A DNA stretch of 64,000 bases from Dryocosmus kuriphilus. Lineage: Eukaryota > Arthropoda > Insecta > Hymenoptera > Cynipidae. The DNA is taken from contig CM076190.1 in assembly GCA_038277395.1 (NCBI GenBank), forward strand, positions 239,644,452-239,708,451. The letters are read 5' to 3'. How positions within the stretch are numbered: the stretch's first letter is position 1; each line of letters begins with the position of its first letter. Below are positions 33,225-45,172 of the stretch, piece by piece. The notes below the pieces were generated by a model. The model searched no databases, was not told where the DNA came from, and worked only from the letters and a program-made list of their open reading frames with translations. The position numbers and the translations under genes were made by a program.

Positions 33225-33804
33225 CAGGGTGGCACAAAAGTATGGAAGCCCCTGAATAACTCATCGGGAATGAATTTCTATGAAAAATATTAAATACAGA
33301 AGTTCTAGGATTTTACCCTGCCTATTCAATGGCGACCTCTATTTGACCCTGACTATGACCTTGAATGTCATATGAAGGTCAAATTCAATTTTTTAAACGG
33401 GAAGCCCCATTTTTTATTGCGGATTTAGAAAGAGCAAGAAATTTGACGCTCAAGAATGAACATGAACATGTCCTTGACCATGATCTTCAAGGTCATTCCA
33501 AGGTCATTCAAAGGTTAAAACTTGTTTTTTTCAAATGGGAACCCCTATTTTTCATTGTGAATGAGGAAAGAGCAGGAAATTTTATCTTCAGGTTTAACTT
33601 TGACCATGACCTTCAAGGTGATTCCAAGTTCACACTTGTTTTTTCAAGTGGGAACCCCCATTTTTTATTGCGGATTCAGAAAGAGCAGGAAATTGCACTT
33701 TCAAGTGTGACTTTATCTATAATCGTGTTCTTGGCCTTGAACCAGGCTTTCAAGGTGATTTTAAAAACATTTTTTTAAGAACTTTGAAAAATTCCAGCCA
33801 CTGT

Positions 33805-33985
33805 AGGGTACCTCCTAGCGATCCCAATCAGTTAAGGCAAGGCTAACTATCCCAGTCAGTTAAGGCAAGGAGATTATCCATCCACTTAAGCCAAGGCTAA
33901 CGATCCCAGTCAGTTAAGGCAAGGAGATGGTCCGTCCAGTTAAGACAAGGCTAACGATTCCGGCCAGTTAAGGCAAGGCTCATAA
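33805..33985. repeat. Minisatellite in DD41D copy A
   Basis: Units of 27-28 bp contain 'cagttaaggcaagg' alternating with 'ctaacgatccc' and 'agatggtccgtc', as in the other two copies. Confidence 0.85.
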
Positions 33986-34014
33986 CCTGTGTTCAAAATG
34001 TTCTCCACCAAAAG

Positions 34015-35013
34015 CCTGGCAAGTACCTAGACGGAAATAAAAATTTTCTATCGCACTCCTTATCATATCAGGTGTAATACCAGCGCAAGCATTGACTATT
34101 TTTTGTGTTAGATCTTCTGAATCTCGTGGCTTAGTAACGTATACTTTATATTTTATGTAGCCCCAAAGAAAAATGTCAAGTGGAGTCAGATCAGGGGACC
34201 TGGCTGGCCACTAAGTAGTTCCTCTGCGGCCTATCCAACGATTACTAAACACTACATCCAGGTAGTTTCTCAAAATCGCCTGAAAATGAGCAGGTGCACC
34301 ATCATGCTGGTATCAAACCTCATTAAAATCATCACGAGCTATTTCATGAATCGCTGGGACTATTTGCTCCTGCAGTAATTCCAGATATCTTGGTCCATCT
34401 AAATATCCGTCAATGAAAAAGGGTCCAAATATTCGATCCCTAAAAATACCTGCCCAAACATTCAATTATATCGGCTATTGCGTGTGATGTCCTTTAGCCA
34501 ATAAGGAGTTTCATTGATCCAATATCTGCAATTGTGGTGATTGACTTCACCGTTAAGTTGAAATGTTGATTCGTCTGAAAAAACAATAAGCGACTGAAAA
34601 TTAGGATTTTGAACAATTCTTTCCATCATATTCTCACAAAATTCAACTCGTCGGTCAAAATTATCTTTATTTATTTCTTGATGAAGGTGTATTTTTTAAG
34701 GGTGAAATTTAATGATCTTCAAATTCCTCAAAATTGACACTCGATTAATTTGAAGCTGTTGAGAGGCCTTCCAAAGAGTTAAATGCGGATCTTCGACAAA
34801 AGGCTGGGCCACTTTCATTCGCCGCTCTACTGAGGTCTCACTTTTTGGCCTTCCAGATTTTGGACGGTTTATATTAGTCCCAGTTTCTTCAAATCTCCTG
34901 ATAATTTTAGAGACAGTGGATTTGCTAATGCTTGTTAAGTCTTTTCGAAACGTTTCATTAAATAACTGCACTACTTCGTCACACCACCTACATCTATCAC
35001 CCCAACCTCTCAT
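34015..35013 (-). pseudogene. DD41D transposase, copy A, degraded
   Basis: Read on the minus strand from the ATG at 35013. The first ~110 residues are open and contain a clear helix-turn-helix (ISKSTVSKIIRRFEETG) and a second HTH region. The first catalytic block (VFSDESTF) follows after a stop near 34700, in the same frame. The rest is broken by many stops and shifts, but the DNA aligns through the second and third catalytic blocks with copy B. It is non-functional. Confidence 0.85.
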
Positions 35014-35952
35014 CACTAATAAAGAAACTCTCTTTTGTTCTGTTCGAGAAGCGATGGTGAAAGAGAGGAATAAAATAAAAGATTTCAAAGACTCCCAGAA
35101 AGAACTATTAAGAAACAGCAATTGCGCCCCCCAAAAAAAGAACTCCACTAACTATCCTGAAAAGGACTGTTAGTAGTTCTAAAGCAGCGAAAGTAACTGT
35201 TTTTCAAATATCCTAGAAAGGGGTAATGAAAAGCAGCAACCGCGCAAAGAAAAATGACTCCACTGTCTATACTGAAAAAGACTGATAGAGAGGCCGAAGC
35301 AGCAAAAGTATCTGTTTCTCAATTATCCTCGGAAGGCATACTTTAGGGTACGTTACACGGCTGGTGGACAATATTTTCAAAAAATCAACCAATTGACGCC
35401 AAAGTGTAAAACTGGGACTAATAAGGATCGTCCAAAATGTGACTGGGATCGCTAGGAGGTTTTTCAAAATTGTTGAAAAAATCTTTCTAAAATGACCTTG
35501 AAAGCCTCGTTCAAAGCCAAGAGCATGATTATGGATAAAGTCACACTTGGAGGCAAAATTCCCTACTCTTTCCAAATCCGCAATAAAACATGTGGGTTCC
35601 TACTTGAAAAAAACATGTGTGACCTTTGAATGTCCTTGAAGTTCATGGTCATGTTTAAAACTTGAAGAGAAAATTTCCTGCTCTTTCCACAACCACAATG
35701 AAAAATGGGGATTCCCATTTGAAAAAACAAGTTAGATCTTGGAATGACCCTGGAATGACCTTGATGGGCATGGTCAAGGACATGGTTAAGGTCATACTTG
35801 AGCGTAAAATTTCCTGCTCTTTCCAAATCCGCAATCAAGAATGCGGCTTCCCATTCAAAAAATCTAACTTGACCTTGATGTGACATTCAAAGTCATGGTC
35901 AATGTCAAACCAAGGTTATTCTGGGGTTTCCATACTTTAGTGCCACCCTGTA

Positions 35953-36600
35953 TGGATAATCCCGAAGCTGTTTCAATTTGTTAAATCTAGAACGCAATAT
36001 ATGTATTGCATGGAGAAGTAAAAAAATGTATTAAGAGTGAGAAGGGATAAGCATTTTTGCAGGGATACGTATTATGTACCCTATGGAGGAAACATTTTTA
36101 CTTGAGATCAGAAGCATTAACGTGCCGTAAACGATAAGAAACTTAATATTTGATTGAGCAACGCGTTGATCAAAATCTATCCAAGTTCCATAAACATTCT
36201 GAGAACGTCCTAAAAACATTCCAAAGTTGACCCTCTGTTTCTTTAATTAGGAATCACCCTTCCTTCTCTTCACTTAAGCATTACGTAATATATGGACAAT
36301 CCCAAAGTTGTGTCAACTTTTTAAATCTACATCGTGATATGTTAGATGGAGTAAATAAACTAATACGATGTAGAAGTGACACACAATTTTGCAGAGATGT
36401 GTGAAATATGTAGGGAAATAACTTTTACTCGTAATCACAAGAATTAAACCACTGTAAACGATAAATAATAATTTATATTTGATTGGAAAAAACACTTCAG
36501 TCATAATCCATTCAAGTTCCATGAGCTTTCTAAGAGCGCCCAAAAAACGTTCTAAGAACGTGCCAGAGAGCGACATTGCTACTCCGTAAAGCAAAGTCGA
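35953..36600. repeat. ~340-bp tandem repeat T, units 2 and 3
   Basis: Unit 2 (35953-36292) and unit 3 (36293-36600) share 'tatgga(t/c)aatccc(g/a)aag', 'ccgtaaacgataa', 'atttgattg' and 'aa(g/a)ttccat'. Each unit contains ACGTCCTAAAAAC-type words like those of the palindromic elements. Unit 3 preserves the empty insertion site of the DD41D element. Confidence 0.75.
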
Positions 36601-36960
36601 TTATAACATAACCTATACAATGTAACTATAACCGAAAGTCAGAACATTTCGAAAACTATTTTTTCCCGTGAAATCAGTATACATACCTTTAATGTCGCAC
36701 GCAGAAGTTTTTTATTCAACAGCCCTTAAATTATCCAAATGAAAAGAAAACGTGCGCAGTATAAACGCAGAATGAACTGCCATAAATCCCTCATATCCAC
36801 AAAAGTGCGCTTCAAAATTACTGTACACTCTTACAAAAATACTTCCTGTGAAAAAAAAAAAACCCTCAACGTTCTCTCATAAACAATCACAGTCTAGCTT
36901 GGTCTACCTTTAATGACTGAAGTAAAATAGCATCAACACGAATTCACCGAAATCGAAATT
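36601..36960. other. Spacer, no gene recognised
   Basis: AT-rich DNA with an A run at 36850-36862. I see no element end or frame. Confidence 0.45.
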
Positions 36961-36971
36961 TTGCCATTAGG

Positions 36972-37027
36972 GACACGCACTCTGCTGGCTACGAGCATCT
37001 ACCGCACATGCCCAATGAATACGTCCA
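36972..37027 (+). repeat. Short inverted arm left of RTE LINE
   Basis: It pairs in inverted orientation with 40525-40578 ('ccgcacatgcccaatgaata' in both, 'tctgctggct'). The two arms flank the RTE element, suggesting that it inserted into a small palindromic element. Confidence 0.65.
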
Positions 37028-37169
37028 GTGAATCGGCATGGGCACTTCGTTCATTTTCGCATTTTCTTCAAAAAAATAATTTTTTGCATTTTTTATTAAA
37101 CAAAACCTTTTTCCTGCTTTCCCCAATTTTCCCACTTAATTTTATTAAAATTAAATTTGATTTTGCAAA

Positions 37170-40100
37170 TCATTCATCGCTGCTCGGTGGGTTCCTGTCA
37201 CCACTACGCAGCGCGTCCTCAGGTTGCGGATAGAGGAACGGCCCCTGAGGTTGAACAGCTTCTGAGGTTGACTGCAGATACAAGAATAAGCAGTTGCGGA
37301 CACAGTCGTGGGTGTGGCGAGCCCACATTAGTAAAGAATAGGTACATGACGGCCATGGTTTGCGGGGATTCACCCTTTCGCGTCCATACGTAATCGGTGG
37401 ATTCTACCAGGCCGAGATGCAGCGTGTATCCACCTAGAAACACTACGCAAACCAAAACAAAAAATTTTTGTAACGGGAAAATCCTGCTGCCACCTTGGAC
37501 ACCACAGCGATGACACTGATCGCAAGGGATGTGTGGAATGATTGGCCTGTAGGGTCAACGTGGTATTAATGCCAGTATGGCGCACTGCCCTGCAGGGGGA
37601 CGTTAGGATACGAGGATGAAACTGTAATGTGTCTGACGACAAGTTGACACGGTCCTTGTCAAAGTCGGTAAGCTCCCATATTTAAACCTCGGGAGTAAGG
37701 GGATTATCACTCCTGGGACGGCGGCCTCACCTGCGATCGGAATAGGATTCCTAACGTGCGGTTTTTCTTAAGAGTGTCATGGCTAACTTGCAAGAACGAA
37801 CAACTACAATAAAATATCTTAAGGCGTGAACTCTGAACGCGCATAGACTAAATGCTGGCGGATTTAGCGAAATCATTGAGATAGCAAAGAGATACGATAT
37901 TGATGTGTGCTAATTAACGTGCACTGTCCTACCGAGGACAAAGATGAAGATACTAGAGATCTTTTTTACAACAAACAATCGAACAAGTTTTTGACAAGTT
38001 CTCGAAGTTTCACGCAAAAATAGTATTGGAAGACTTCAACGCGAAAATTGTAAAAGAACCGATATATAGGCCTACAATAGGGTCAGAAAGCTTGCGTGAC
38101 TTCAGTAATGATAATGGGACTAGAGTAATAAACTTTGCAGCTTCAAAGAACCTCGTTGTCAAAAGCACATATTTCAAGCATAAAAATATACACAAGGCCA
38201 CCTGGGCATCACCAGATGGTATCACTCACAATCAGATTGATCATGTTTTAATTTAAAGAAGACGTCATATAAACATTCTTGATGTAAGATCGTACAGGGG
38301 AGCGGATTTAAATTCAGACCACTTTCTCGTGATAGTGAAACTAAGATCTAGACTAGCGTTAAATAAGAAGACTAGGTCCCCAGAGCCAGCAGTACGTTTC
38401 AATATAGATAAGTTTAAAATGCCAACAGAAATACTGAATTATCAAGCAAAGATTTCTACCAGTTTCGATGCTCTTCAAAAACAAGCAGATGATAGCGATA
38501 ATTGTGAGGAGAACCCGGAAAGCCTGTGGGGCAATATGAAAGAGGCGATAAGGACAGCCGCGAAAAGTACCGTAGGTTTAAAGAAAGTAACCAAAAACAA
38601 ATCGTGGTTCTACGAAGAGTGCAATCTATGGTTTAAAAAGCGAAAAAACGCCAAAGAATTTAGTTTACAAAATAAGTGCGATCAAACACATAAGAAGTAT
38701 TTCGAGATTAGAAAAAGTATTAACAGGTTCTACAGATCCAAGAAAAGGGAGTGGGAAAAGAATAAAATACTAGCAATAGACACGTATAATAAGCAAAATA
38801 ACCCACGTGAGATGTACAGGGGAATCAATTTTATAAGGAAAGGCTTTCAAAGTAGAACGGAAGTAATGAGGGACGAGAATGGCAATCTAGTAGCTTATGC
38901 AAAAGAAAGACTAAATTTATGGAAAAACTATTTTGATAAACTATTGAACGTACGCGAAGCCCCCGTTGAAGTTAATCTCGGTGAAATCCACACTGCTGAT
39001 CTACTAATTGATGATCCTACTGATAAAGGAATAAAAATGGCCATAAAGAAGTTGAAAAATAACAAAGCCGTGGGCATTGAAGACCTACCGTCAGAACTGA
39101 TAAAAAATGGGGGCCCTCGCCTCAGAAGCAAAACTTGTAAATTAATACGCGCAATCTGGAAAACGGAACGCATAGCGAAGGAATGGAATACCTCTACTAT
39201 TATACCCATTTTTAAAAAAGGCGATAAAACGAACTGTAACAATTATCGGGGAATTTCACTTGTGCCTTCGTGCTATAAGATCCTGACCAATGTAATCTTA
39301 AGTAGACTAACGCCTTTTGCTGAGGAAATCATTGGGGATGACTAGTGTGGACTCCGCCTAAATCGGTCTACAAGCGATCAAATGTTTACAATTAGACAAC
39401 TGTTAGAAAAGAGATGGGAATTTAATGAAGCAATACATCAGCTATTTATCGACTTCAAAAAAGCTTACGACTCTATTATACGCGCACGAATGTACTGGAT
39501 TCTCGAGTTCTTGGGTGTACCAATGAAATTGGTTAGCCTCATCGAAGTTTGCTTAAGCGGCAGTAGGGGTAGGATACGCGTAAACGGAAGTTTATCTGAA
39601 GAGTTTTTGATCCGCGATGGCCTGTAACAGGGCGGTGCGCTTTCGTGCATCCCTTTTCAACATAGTTTTAGAATACGTGGTCAGAGAAGTACACACGAAT
39701 CCGTCCGGTGCTACCCTCAATGGGGTAATACAAATTCTGGGATATGCGGATGATCTTGACTTACTCCTGGATGATAAATAAACGGTAGCTAAAAATGCGT
39801 AAGTCTTGATCACAAAAGTCAAGAAAATAGGTTTAGAAGTTAGCGAATCGAAGACAAAATATTTGATCGTCGACAGATCAGAATAAAGCAATGAAGAAGG
39901 GGATCTAATGGCCGGAAATATGAAATTTGAAAGAGTTAATGAATTTAAATACCTTGGGACTATTATAACTAGCGACAATAACATTAAAACGGAAATCAAT
40001 AGGCGGCTGCACGCTGGCAATGGGTGCTACTATGCAATAGATATATTACTAAAATCGCGATCGTTATCTAGAAACATCAAAGTAAGAATTTGCAAAACGA

Positions 40101-40450
40101 TAATAATGCCGGTCGTCATGTAAGGGTGCGAAACGTAGGCGCTGACGAAAGGAGAGGAGAAAGGGTTTACAGCATTCGAAAATAAAGTACTTCGAAAAAT
40201 CCATGTTTTAAAAGGGAGTTTTGAGAGGGAGACCGATTAGTAAGGGACCTCTAGGCAGACCGAGAAACAGATGGGAGAAAAACGTAAGGGGTGATCTAAA
40301 AGAACTAGGACATTATTATTTAAACTGGATGGAAGATGCACAGGATAGAGATGCGTGGCGGTTCTTGGTAGCTCAGGCAATGAACTTCCGAGTTCGCAAG
40401 GCTGCACCATAATAATAATAATGATAATAATAGTAATTATTATTGTTAGT
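37170..40450 (+). mobile_element. RTE-type non-LTR retrotransposon
   Basis: This is about 3.3 kb, the usual RTE length. A GC-richer 5' region (37170-37780) is followed by a single endonuclease/reverse-transcriptase ORF. The element ends in a 'taataataataatgataat' microsatellite tail (40410-40450), typical of RTE 3' ends. No target duplication was identified. A 5' piece of a related element lies at 44989-45172 and an endonuclease piece at 57120-57420. Confidence 0.88.
37780..40412 (+). pseudogene. RTE endonuclease-reverse transcriptase
   Basis: Domains appear in order. The apurinic-type endonuclease part has EDFNAKI (38031 on; the usual residue is GDFNAK) and SPDGITHNQIDHVLI (38209-38253). 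A ~340-codon open block (38329-39345) contains the linker and the first RT motifs (FKKGDKTNCNNYRGISL). The next block (39382-39627) has FIDFKKAYDS with a catalytic Asp. YADDLDLLLDD follows at 39743-39775, so both RT-site aspartates are retained. A C-terminal GRPRNRWE...DRDAWR region ends near 40412. At least four stops or shifts break the frame, so it is a recent but dead copy. Confidence 0.9.
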
Positions 40451-40524
40451 ATTATATTGAGTGGCTGCCTATGAAAAAAAATCATTCATCGTGAGACCAT
40501 ATTAGAAAGAAAATGAGGCTGGAC

Positions 40525-40578
40525 TTATTCATTGGGCATGTGCGGTGGAGACTCGAAGCCAGCAGAATCCGTGTCGTT
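40525..40578 (-). repeat. Short inverted arm right of RTE LINE
   Basis: This is the inverted partner of 36972-37027. It lies immediately outside the Transib left end at 40583. Confidence 0.65.
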
Positions 40579-40904
40579 AACGCACAGTGGGGCATAATGA
40601 CGAAAGAATGTTCAAAATACGATTCTGGCTACAATTTTAAGCCAATTTAAGATTTTTTTTTTGAAAATTAAATGTAACTAAATTCTTAATAGTTCCATCG
40701 CAATTAATTCAAAATGATTGATATTAGTGTTCAATCAATAAATAAACGTTCTTGAAATTTAACCTAATAGTTTGTTATAAATTAATACATTTTTATTAAC
40801 AATTGTATTGTTATAAACAATGTTATGTGATTTTTAAGTGGTTTTGATATTTATTGAACAATTTTGGTTTTTAATACAATTTAGAGTAACATAGAGGCAC
40901 ATGA

Positions 40905-41340
40905 AAAAAGACGGAATATATTTCTTATGGTTATAAACAAATTTTATAAACAAATGCGCACTTTGAGCAATTCTTGAGTGTTTGAGGTATTTTTTTTTAA
41001 ATGTGTTTTGTGGGACCTAGCAGTGATGCTTCAATAAACTATATTGTCATTTCGTAACAATTTTGTAATTGTTATAAACAAATTTTATAAACAAATGCAC
41101 AGTTTGAGCAATTTTTAAGATTTTCAGTTACTTTTTTTTAAGCGTACTTTGTTATTCTTGCTAGTGATACTTTTCTCAATTATATTGTCATTTCATGGCA
41201 AATGTGTCTGTTATAAACAAATTTTATAAATAAATGCACAGTTTGAGCAATTCTTGAGTGTTTGAGGTACTTTTTTTGAACTTGCTTTGTTGGGCTTACC
41301 AATACTACATTAATACAGTTTGGTGTTATTATAGGATGAA
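40905..41340 (+). repeat. ~140-bp subrepeats in the Transib left inverted repeat
   Basis: Three direct units each contain 'gttataaacaaattttataaa' (written in parts), 'atgc(a/g)cagtttgagcaatt' and 'ttgtcatttc'. Matching inverted units are at 53662-53715 and 48060-48289, the latter separated by the LINE insertion. Confidence 0.8.
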
Positions 41341-41353
41341 TATCAAAAGGATC

Positions 41354-43041
41354 TTAGTATTCTTTAACTAATAGTTCCTGAGCTTCTGGGTCTAATTTCG
41401 ATCCTGATTTTGTTGCCAGATTTCTTTCACTAGCTATGACTGGATCAGATGAGATACACAATTTGTGAGTCAAGTTTTTGTTAGTGACAACTCGATTTAA
41501 TTTTCTGGTATGAAATTCTCTGTGGCGACGAAAATCTTTATTTCGTGCTTCTTGGGCTTCTTCAGTCAGCTGACTAATAGAAAGAAAGACTGATCGAATG
41601 ACGTCCCCACCATGCAACAGGATCTTATGCACTGACGAAGGTGTGTAGAGACTTGTTTTGTTTAACGTACAGTTTGGCACTCTTCAAACAATACAAGTCA
41701 AGCTTATCTGGATGGACATCCTTTCCACAATTTAAAACTTGAATTATGATACTAAAGTTCTTTATAAGCTGGAGATTGATGCTTTTGATTTTTACAGTTA
41801 GCTCTGGATCTTGAAGGAATCTGCGTAAAATGCTTCCATCATTGGGTGTGCCACTGCCTTGCTTCGGAAGATGAACAATTGACCCTATTTTTTCTCTAAA
41901 CTTTTCTTGAATAGGCTTCTTTCTTTCATCCATCAGCTTTTTTTCTTTGTCCTGTAGATTCGTCCAGCTTTTCTTAAAACCTTCACCATACGCTATATGC
42001 AGAAGATACTTTTCTGAACATTTTTCTAATCGTTCATTTCTGAAGGTTTTTCTTAACATATAAAGCAGGATGCAGCTGATGGTGTTTCAGAAACTGGCAG
42101 GTACAATTTTCCATGAACCATTGTGAAAACCATTTTATGATGTACAAAAAATTTGAAAGTATTGATATCAATGCTTGTTGATAACAGTGCAGCAATTCCA
42201 TTTTTTATTGAATTAACTTCTAATCTAGTTTCATTGGCTGCTTCCTATGTGTATTATAGCACTAACGGACGACAGTGCCTGACAAAACCTGGCCGAGGAT
42301 TGTTCCAATGTACCGAAGACACGAGAGAAAATGTTTCAGATGATTCGAGCGAAGATTGAACATATAAGCGTAAGGGTATGATAAATACCATAAATATGCA
42401 TTTATCGGATATGCCGTCTTCATCGAATTTGTGTTTATATTAACTCTGACTAGAGGCTCCATCACAACCCCATTTGGTTATTATCCTTAAATGAACTACC
42501 ACTCTAGGCGTGATAATAGAATTAATCAAAGACATAATTTCAGGAATTTGAAGCAAACCTGATGCTGTATGATTCAGCAAAGATTGTAACTCAATTTGAA
42601 CCCATTTTTCCGTAACATGTATGGCTGATTCTGGAGGACGGCATTCTTGTCTTGCTGTAGAAAGTTCTTTTTACGGTTTCAGTATGTCCAGATTCCTTGT
42701 TTTAATTTGTAGACGAATACACTCAAATTGATGCTTGGAAAGTCTAGCATCTTCTATTAGAGCTAAACATTCATTAGCAGTAAATGGAATAAGTTCTCCA
42801 CCTTCCGCTTCCAGTAGATACTTATTTAGCTCGTCATAATCAGCGCACAGAAGTTCACAGATTTTTTTTCTAATGAAGTCTTCCCTAAATATTTTAAGTT
42901 TGTGAGAAATGCGACTTGAATTCCTGCTCCTGAGTAGGTTTCTCGAATGGACGCAATCTTCCTCCTCTTAGTCGATATCGAACAGTCTTCAAAATCACTG
43001 TTCGAACGTCTTCCACATTTTTGGTGCTCAAAATTTACCAC
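41354..43041 (-). pseudogene. Transib transposase (RAG1 core-like), degraded
   Basis: On the minus strand, landmarks of the RAG1/Transib core appear in order. They are a WGCDGASS motif near 42446-42474 (first catalytic Asp context), CFIC (C-x2-C, 42057-42068), SSVHKILLHG (H-x4-H, 41614-41629) and QLTEEAQEARNKDF near 41570-41525 (catalytic Glu context). In RAG1 the C-x2-C and H-x4-H pairs bind zinc, and the Glu follows the second His by about 20 residues, as here. At least three stops and two frameshifts (near 41640 and 42060) inactivate it. The family assignment rests on these motifs and on the CACAGTG end. Confidence 0.78.
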
Positions 43042-43920
43042 AAAGGAGGAAAGCCACCAATTTTAATGTTTGCTTTCATACACCTCTTCTTTATAAAAAG
43101 AGGCGCTTCTTTTTTTCTTAAAAGCGAGAATGAAGTGTCGAAGAATCTTTTCTTCAACTAATTCAACCTCACATTCATTTAATTTAAATTTCTCTTTAAT
43201 AAAATTTGTTAAAGATCAAACACTGATCCTCTCGCCTGAATTTATATTACCTATCCGATAGGATTTTCTTTTTGACTTCAACGTCCATTTTAGAAGTTAA
43301 CCAAAACAATACTTACCGATGAAAAAATACAATACAGAACTAAAAGAAAACCTAAAAACTAATTGAAACAGAAAACTCAAAAATGGAAGAATTGAATGAA
43401 CCACATACAAAAATAAGAAGAATATTACTCAAAACATCACGGTTAAAGCCTGTTAACACGAGTTGCCGAAATCGGCTACTTAAAGGAAAAACAAAGCATG
43501 TGATAACCAAGGAATAGCAGTTTCAGTCTGAAGTTAGATATCTATTTCAATAAAAAACAAATGAATGTAATACCCACGGAATAGCCGATACCAGTCTGAA
43601 GTTAGTCGTCTACTTGGAGCAAAAACTCATAGAGAATAGACATATGGAGACCAAACTGTAAGGCATGGACTTCAATGAAAACGTGCACTTTTTTGCTGCC
43701 AGAAGTACGAAGTAGTGTTCGAAATTTCCGTACGAGGTGCGCCACTCGCACTTAAAAAAAATAAATATAACGGTCCGTTTCAGTTCGTCAACACGTCAAC
43801 ATAACATCACAACCTTTAAAGTATTGCGATGACTATATTACTTTCTGTTCTAAGACACTACTTGCACAGTTTACAACCATTAAATATTTCTCTACATTTT
43901 TTTCAAATCATGTAATTATA
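43042..43920. other. Transib 5' non-coding side
   Basis: No frame is recognisable. 43440-43620 holds two ~95-bp direct units around 'cagtctgaagttag'. 43630-43757 is one arm of an inverted pair whose partner is 47888-48012. Confidence 0.5.
43630..43757 (+). repeat. Inverted pair around the unclassified element, left arm
   Basis: It matches 47888-48012 in inverted orientation: 'gagaatagac', 'ggagaccaaact', 'agaagtacgaagt' and 'gcgccactcgcac'. The unclassified element sits between the arms, offset 163 bp from the left arm and 310 bp from the right. Confidence 0.75.
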
Positions 43921-43971
43921 CAGCCACATAAAAAAAAAATTTTCTGAAGCCCAAGCTAAACCATCATATCC

Positions 43972-44485
43972 ATACGTTTTTGAGGTCGCTGAATCCGAAT
44001 CCGGGGTCAGTTTGACCCCATCAGGTCAGAATAAAGGTCAATTCAAGGTCAAAGTCAAGAAAACCGTTAGATCGGAGAAAACCTCGACTCTAAGACGTTT
44101 TCAGGGTCGCTGAATCCGAATCCGGGGCATTTTGACCCGATAAGGTAAGTATCAAGGTCAAGATGAGAAATAATGATCTGATCAGTGTGAATTGTTACAC
44201 TAAGACGTTTCTGGGTTCGCTGAATCTAAATGCAGGGTCATTTTGACTCCATCAGGTGGGGCTTAAGGTAATTCTAAGTTTGACAATTAAAAAAACATTT
44301 AATTAGAGAAAACCTCTACTCTTATACGTTTTTGTGGTCGCTGAAACCAAATATGGGATAATTCCAGGGTCATGTTACATTCTAAAAAAGAGAAAAAATA
44401 TTGAATCTGAGAAAGCCACTCTTCTAAAATGTTTCTGATGTCACTTAATCTGATTCTGGAGTCATTCTCACTACATCAGGTAAGG
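43972..44485 (+). repeat. ~115-bp subrepeats, left arm of unclassified element
   Basis: Five units start near 43975, 44096, 44206, 44325 and 44435. Each has 'gtcgctgaa(t/a)cc' followed by 'gtcattttga' and 'atcaggt'. Outer units are the best preserved. Confidence 0.85.
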
Positions 44486-44988
44486 ATCAGGGTCAAAAGA
44501 GATTGTTTAAAATAATTTTGGTTACAATTTCTGAATCGTTACATTGCATTTCGAAAGCTATCACTTGATTTAGTGTTTTTTTAGTTATGTAACCCTTTTG
44601 TCCTTTTTGTTTATGATTCCGAAGCAATAGTGTATTTGACGTTATCAGATCATGGTTGACGTTATTCTTTTGCATGGGCAGTTGTGACAACAGAAGCGAT
44701 ATTTTATGGACCAACGATGCTCCCCTAAACTACGGTTAACAGGTTTGGATCAAGTTTCCGTGTACGATCCTCTGAAGTACGCACATTGGCGTTAGAGATA
44801 AAACATTAAACAGTTTCTTGAGCGCAATTCCATTTACGCTTACCACTTAGAGGGCAATCCGCAACATGCTCGAACATTTTGGTTATGATCAAAGGACTTA
44901 GTGTAGCGTCACTGAGAAGCTCAACTTTAGTTTCTGAGCAAATAACTCAATTTCTGCAATGACAGTCCGATACTTCCGCAGAAATTCA

Positions 44989-45172
44989 AAATCCTGCTAC
45001 CGCGAGGGACCAGGGGGCCAGCGTGGCGCGCTGCCTTGCAGGGGGGCGTTAGGGTGCGAGGATGAAGCCGTAGCGTGTCTGATGACGAGTTTATATTGTC
45101 CTCGTCAAAGTCAGAAAGCTCTCATACTTAGACCTGGGGAGGTATGAGAGTTATCACCCCCAGGTTGGCAGA
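44989..45172 (+). mobile_element. RTE 5'-region fragment fused to the element's gene
   Basis: It matches 37479-37735 of the RTE element: 'aaatcctgct', 'gcgc(g/a)ctgcc(t/c)tgcaggggg', 'cgaggatgaa' and 'tgtctgatgacgagtt'. About 70 bp is missing internally. It ends at 45172, right where the zinc-binding start of the downstream protein begins. The retroelement piece has thus replaced the original 5' part of the gene. Confidence 0.75.

Larger units (their letters stand above)
33225..35950 (-). mobile_element. Complete DD41D Tc1/mariner-like element, copy A (2.73 kb)
   Basis: The ends CAGGGTGGCACAAAAGTATG and its complement (ending 35950) are flanked by TA (33223-33224, 35951-35952). The neighbouring repeat unit gives the empty site 'gtaatatatggacaatccc' at 36278-36296. 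Inside are long inverted arms of ~500 bp made of AGGTCA-rich subunits (33340-33790, 35480-35930), a minisatellite (33805-33985) and a minus-strand transposase relic. The DD41D spacing measured in copy B points to the rosa/Visitor-type lineage of the IS630-Tc1-mariner superfamily. That lineage name is inference. Confidence 0.9.

Noticed and set aside
33365..33778. 137-codon plus-strand ORF (also 35563-35886, 60637-60918 and 62890-63102)
   Set aside because: These frames arise from DD41D arm subunits whose period keeps the frame open. They read as a repeated low-value motif on either strand.
40583..40589. A true V(D)J recombination signal
   Set aside because: No nonamer with a 12- or 23-bp spacer is visible. 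The heptamer is explained by the Transib terminus.
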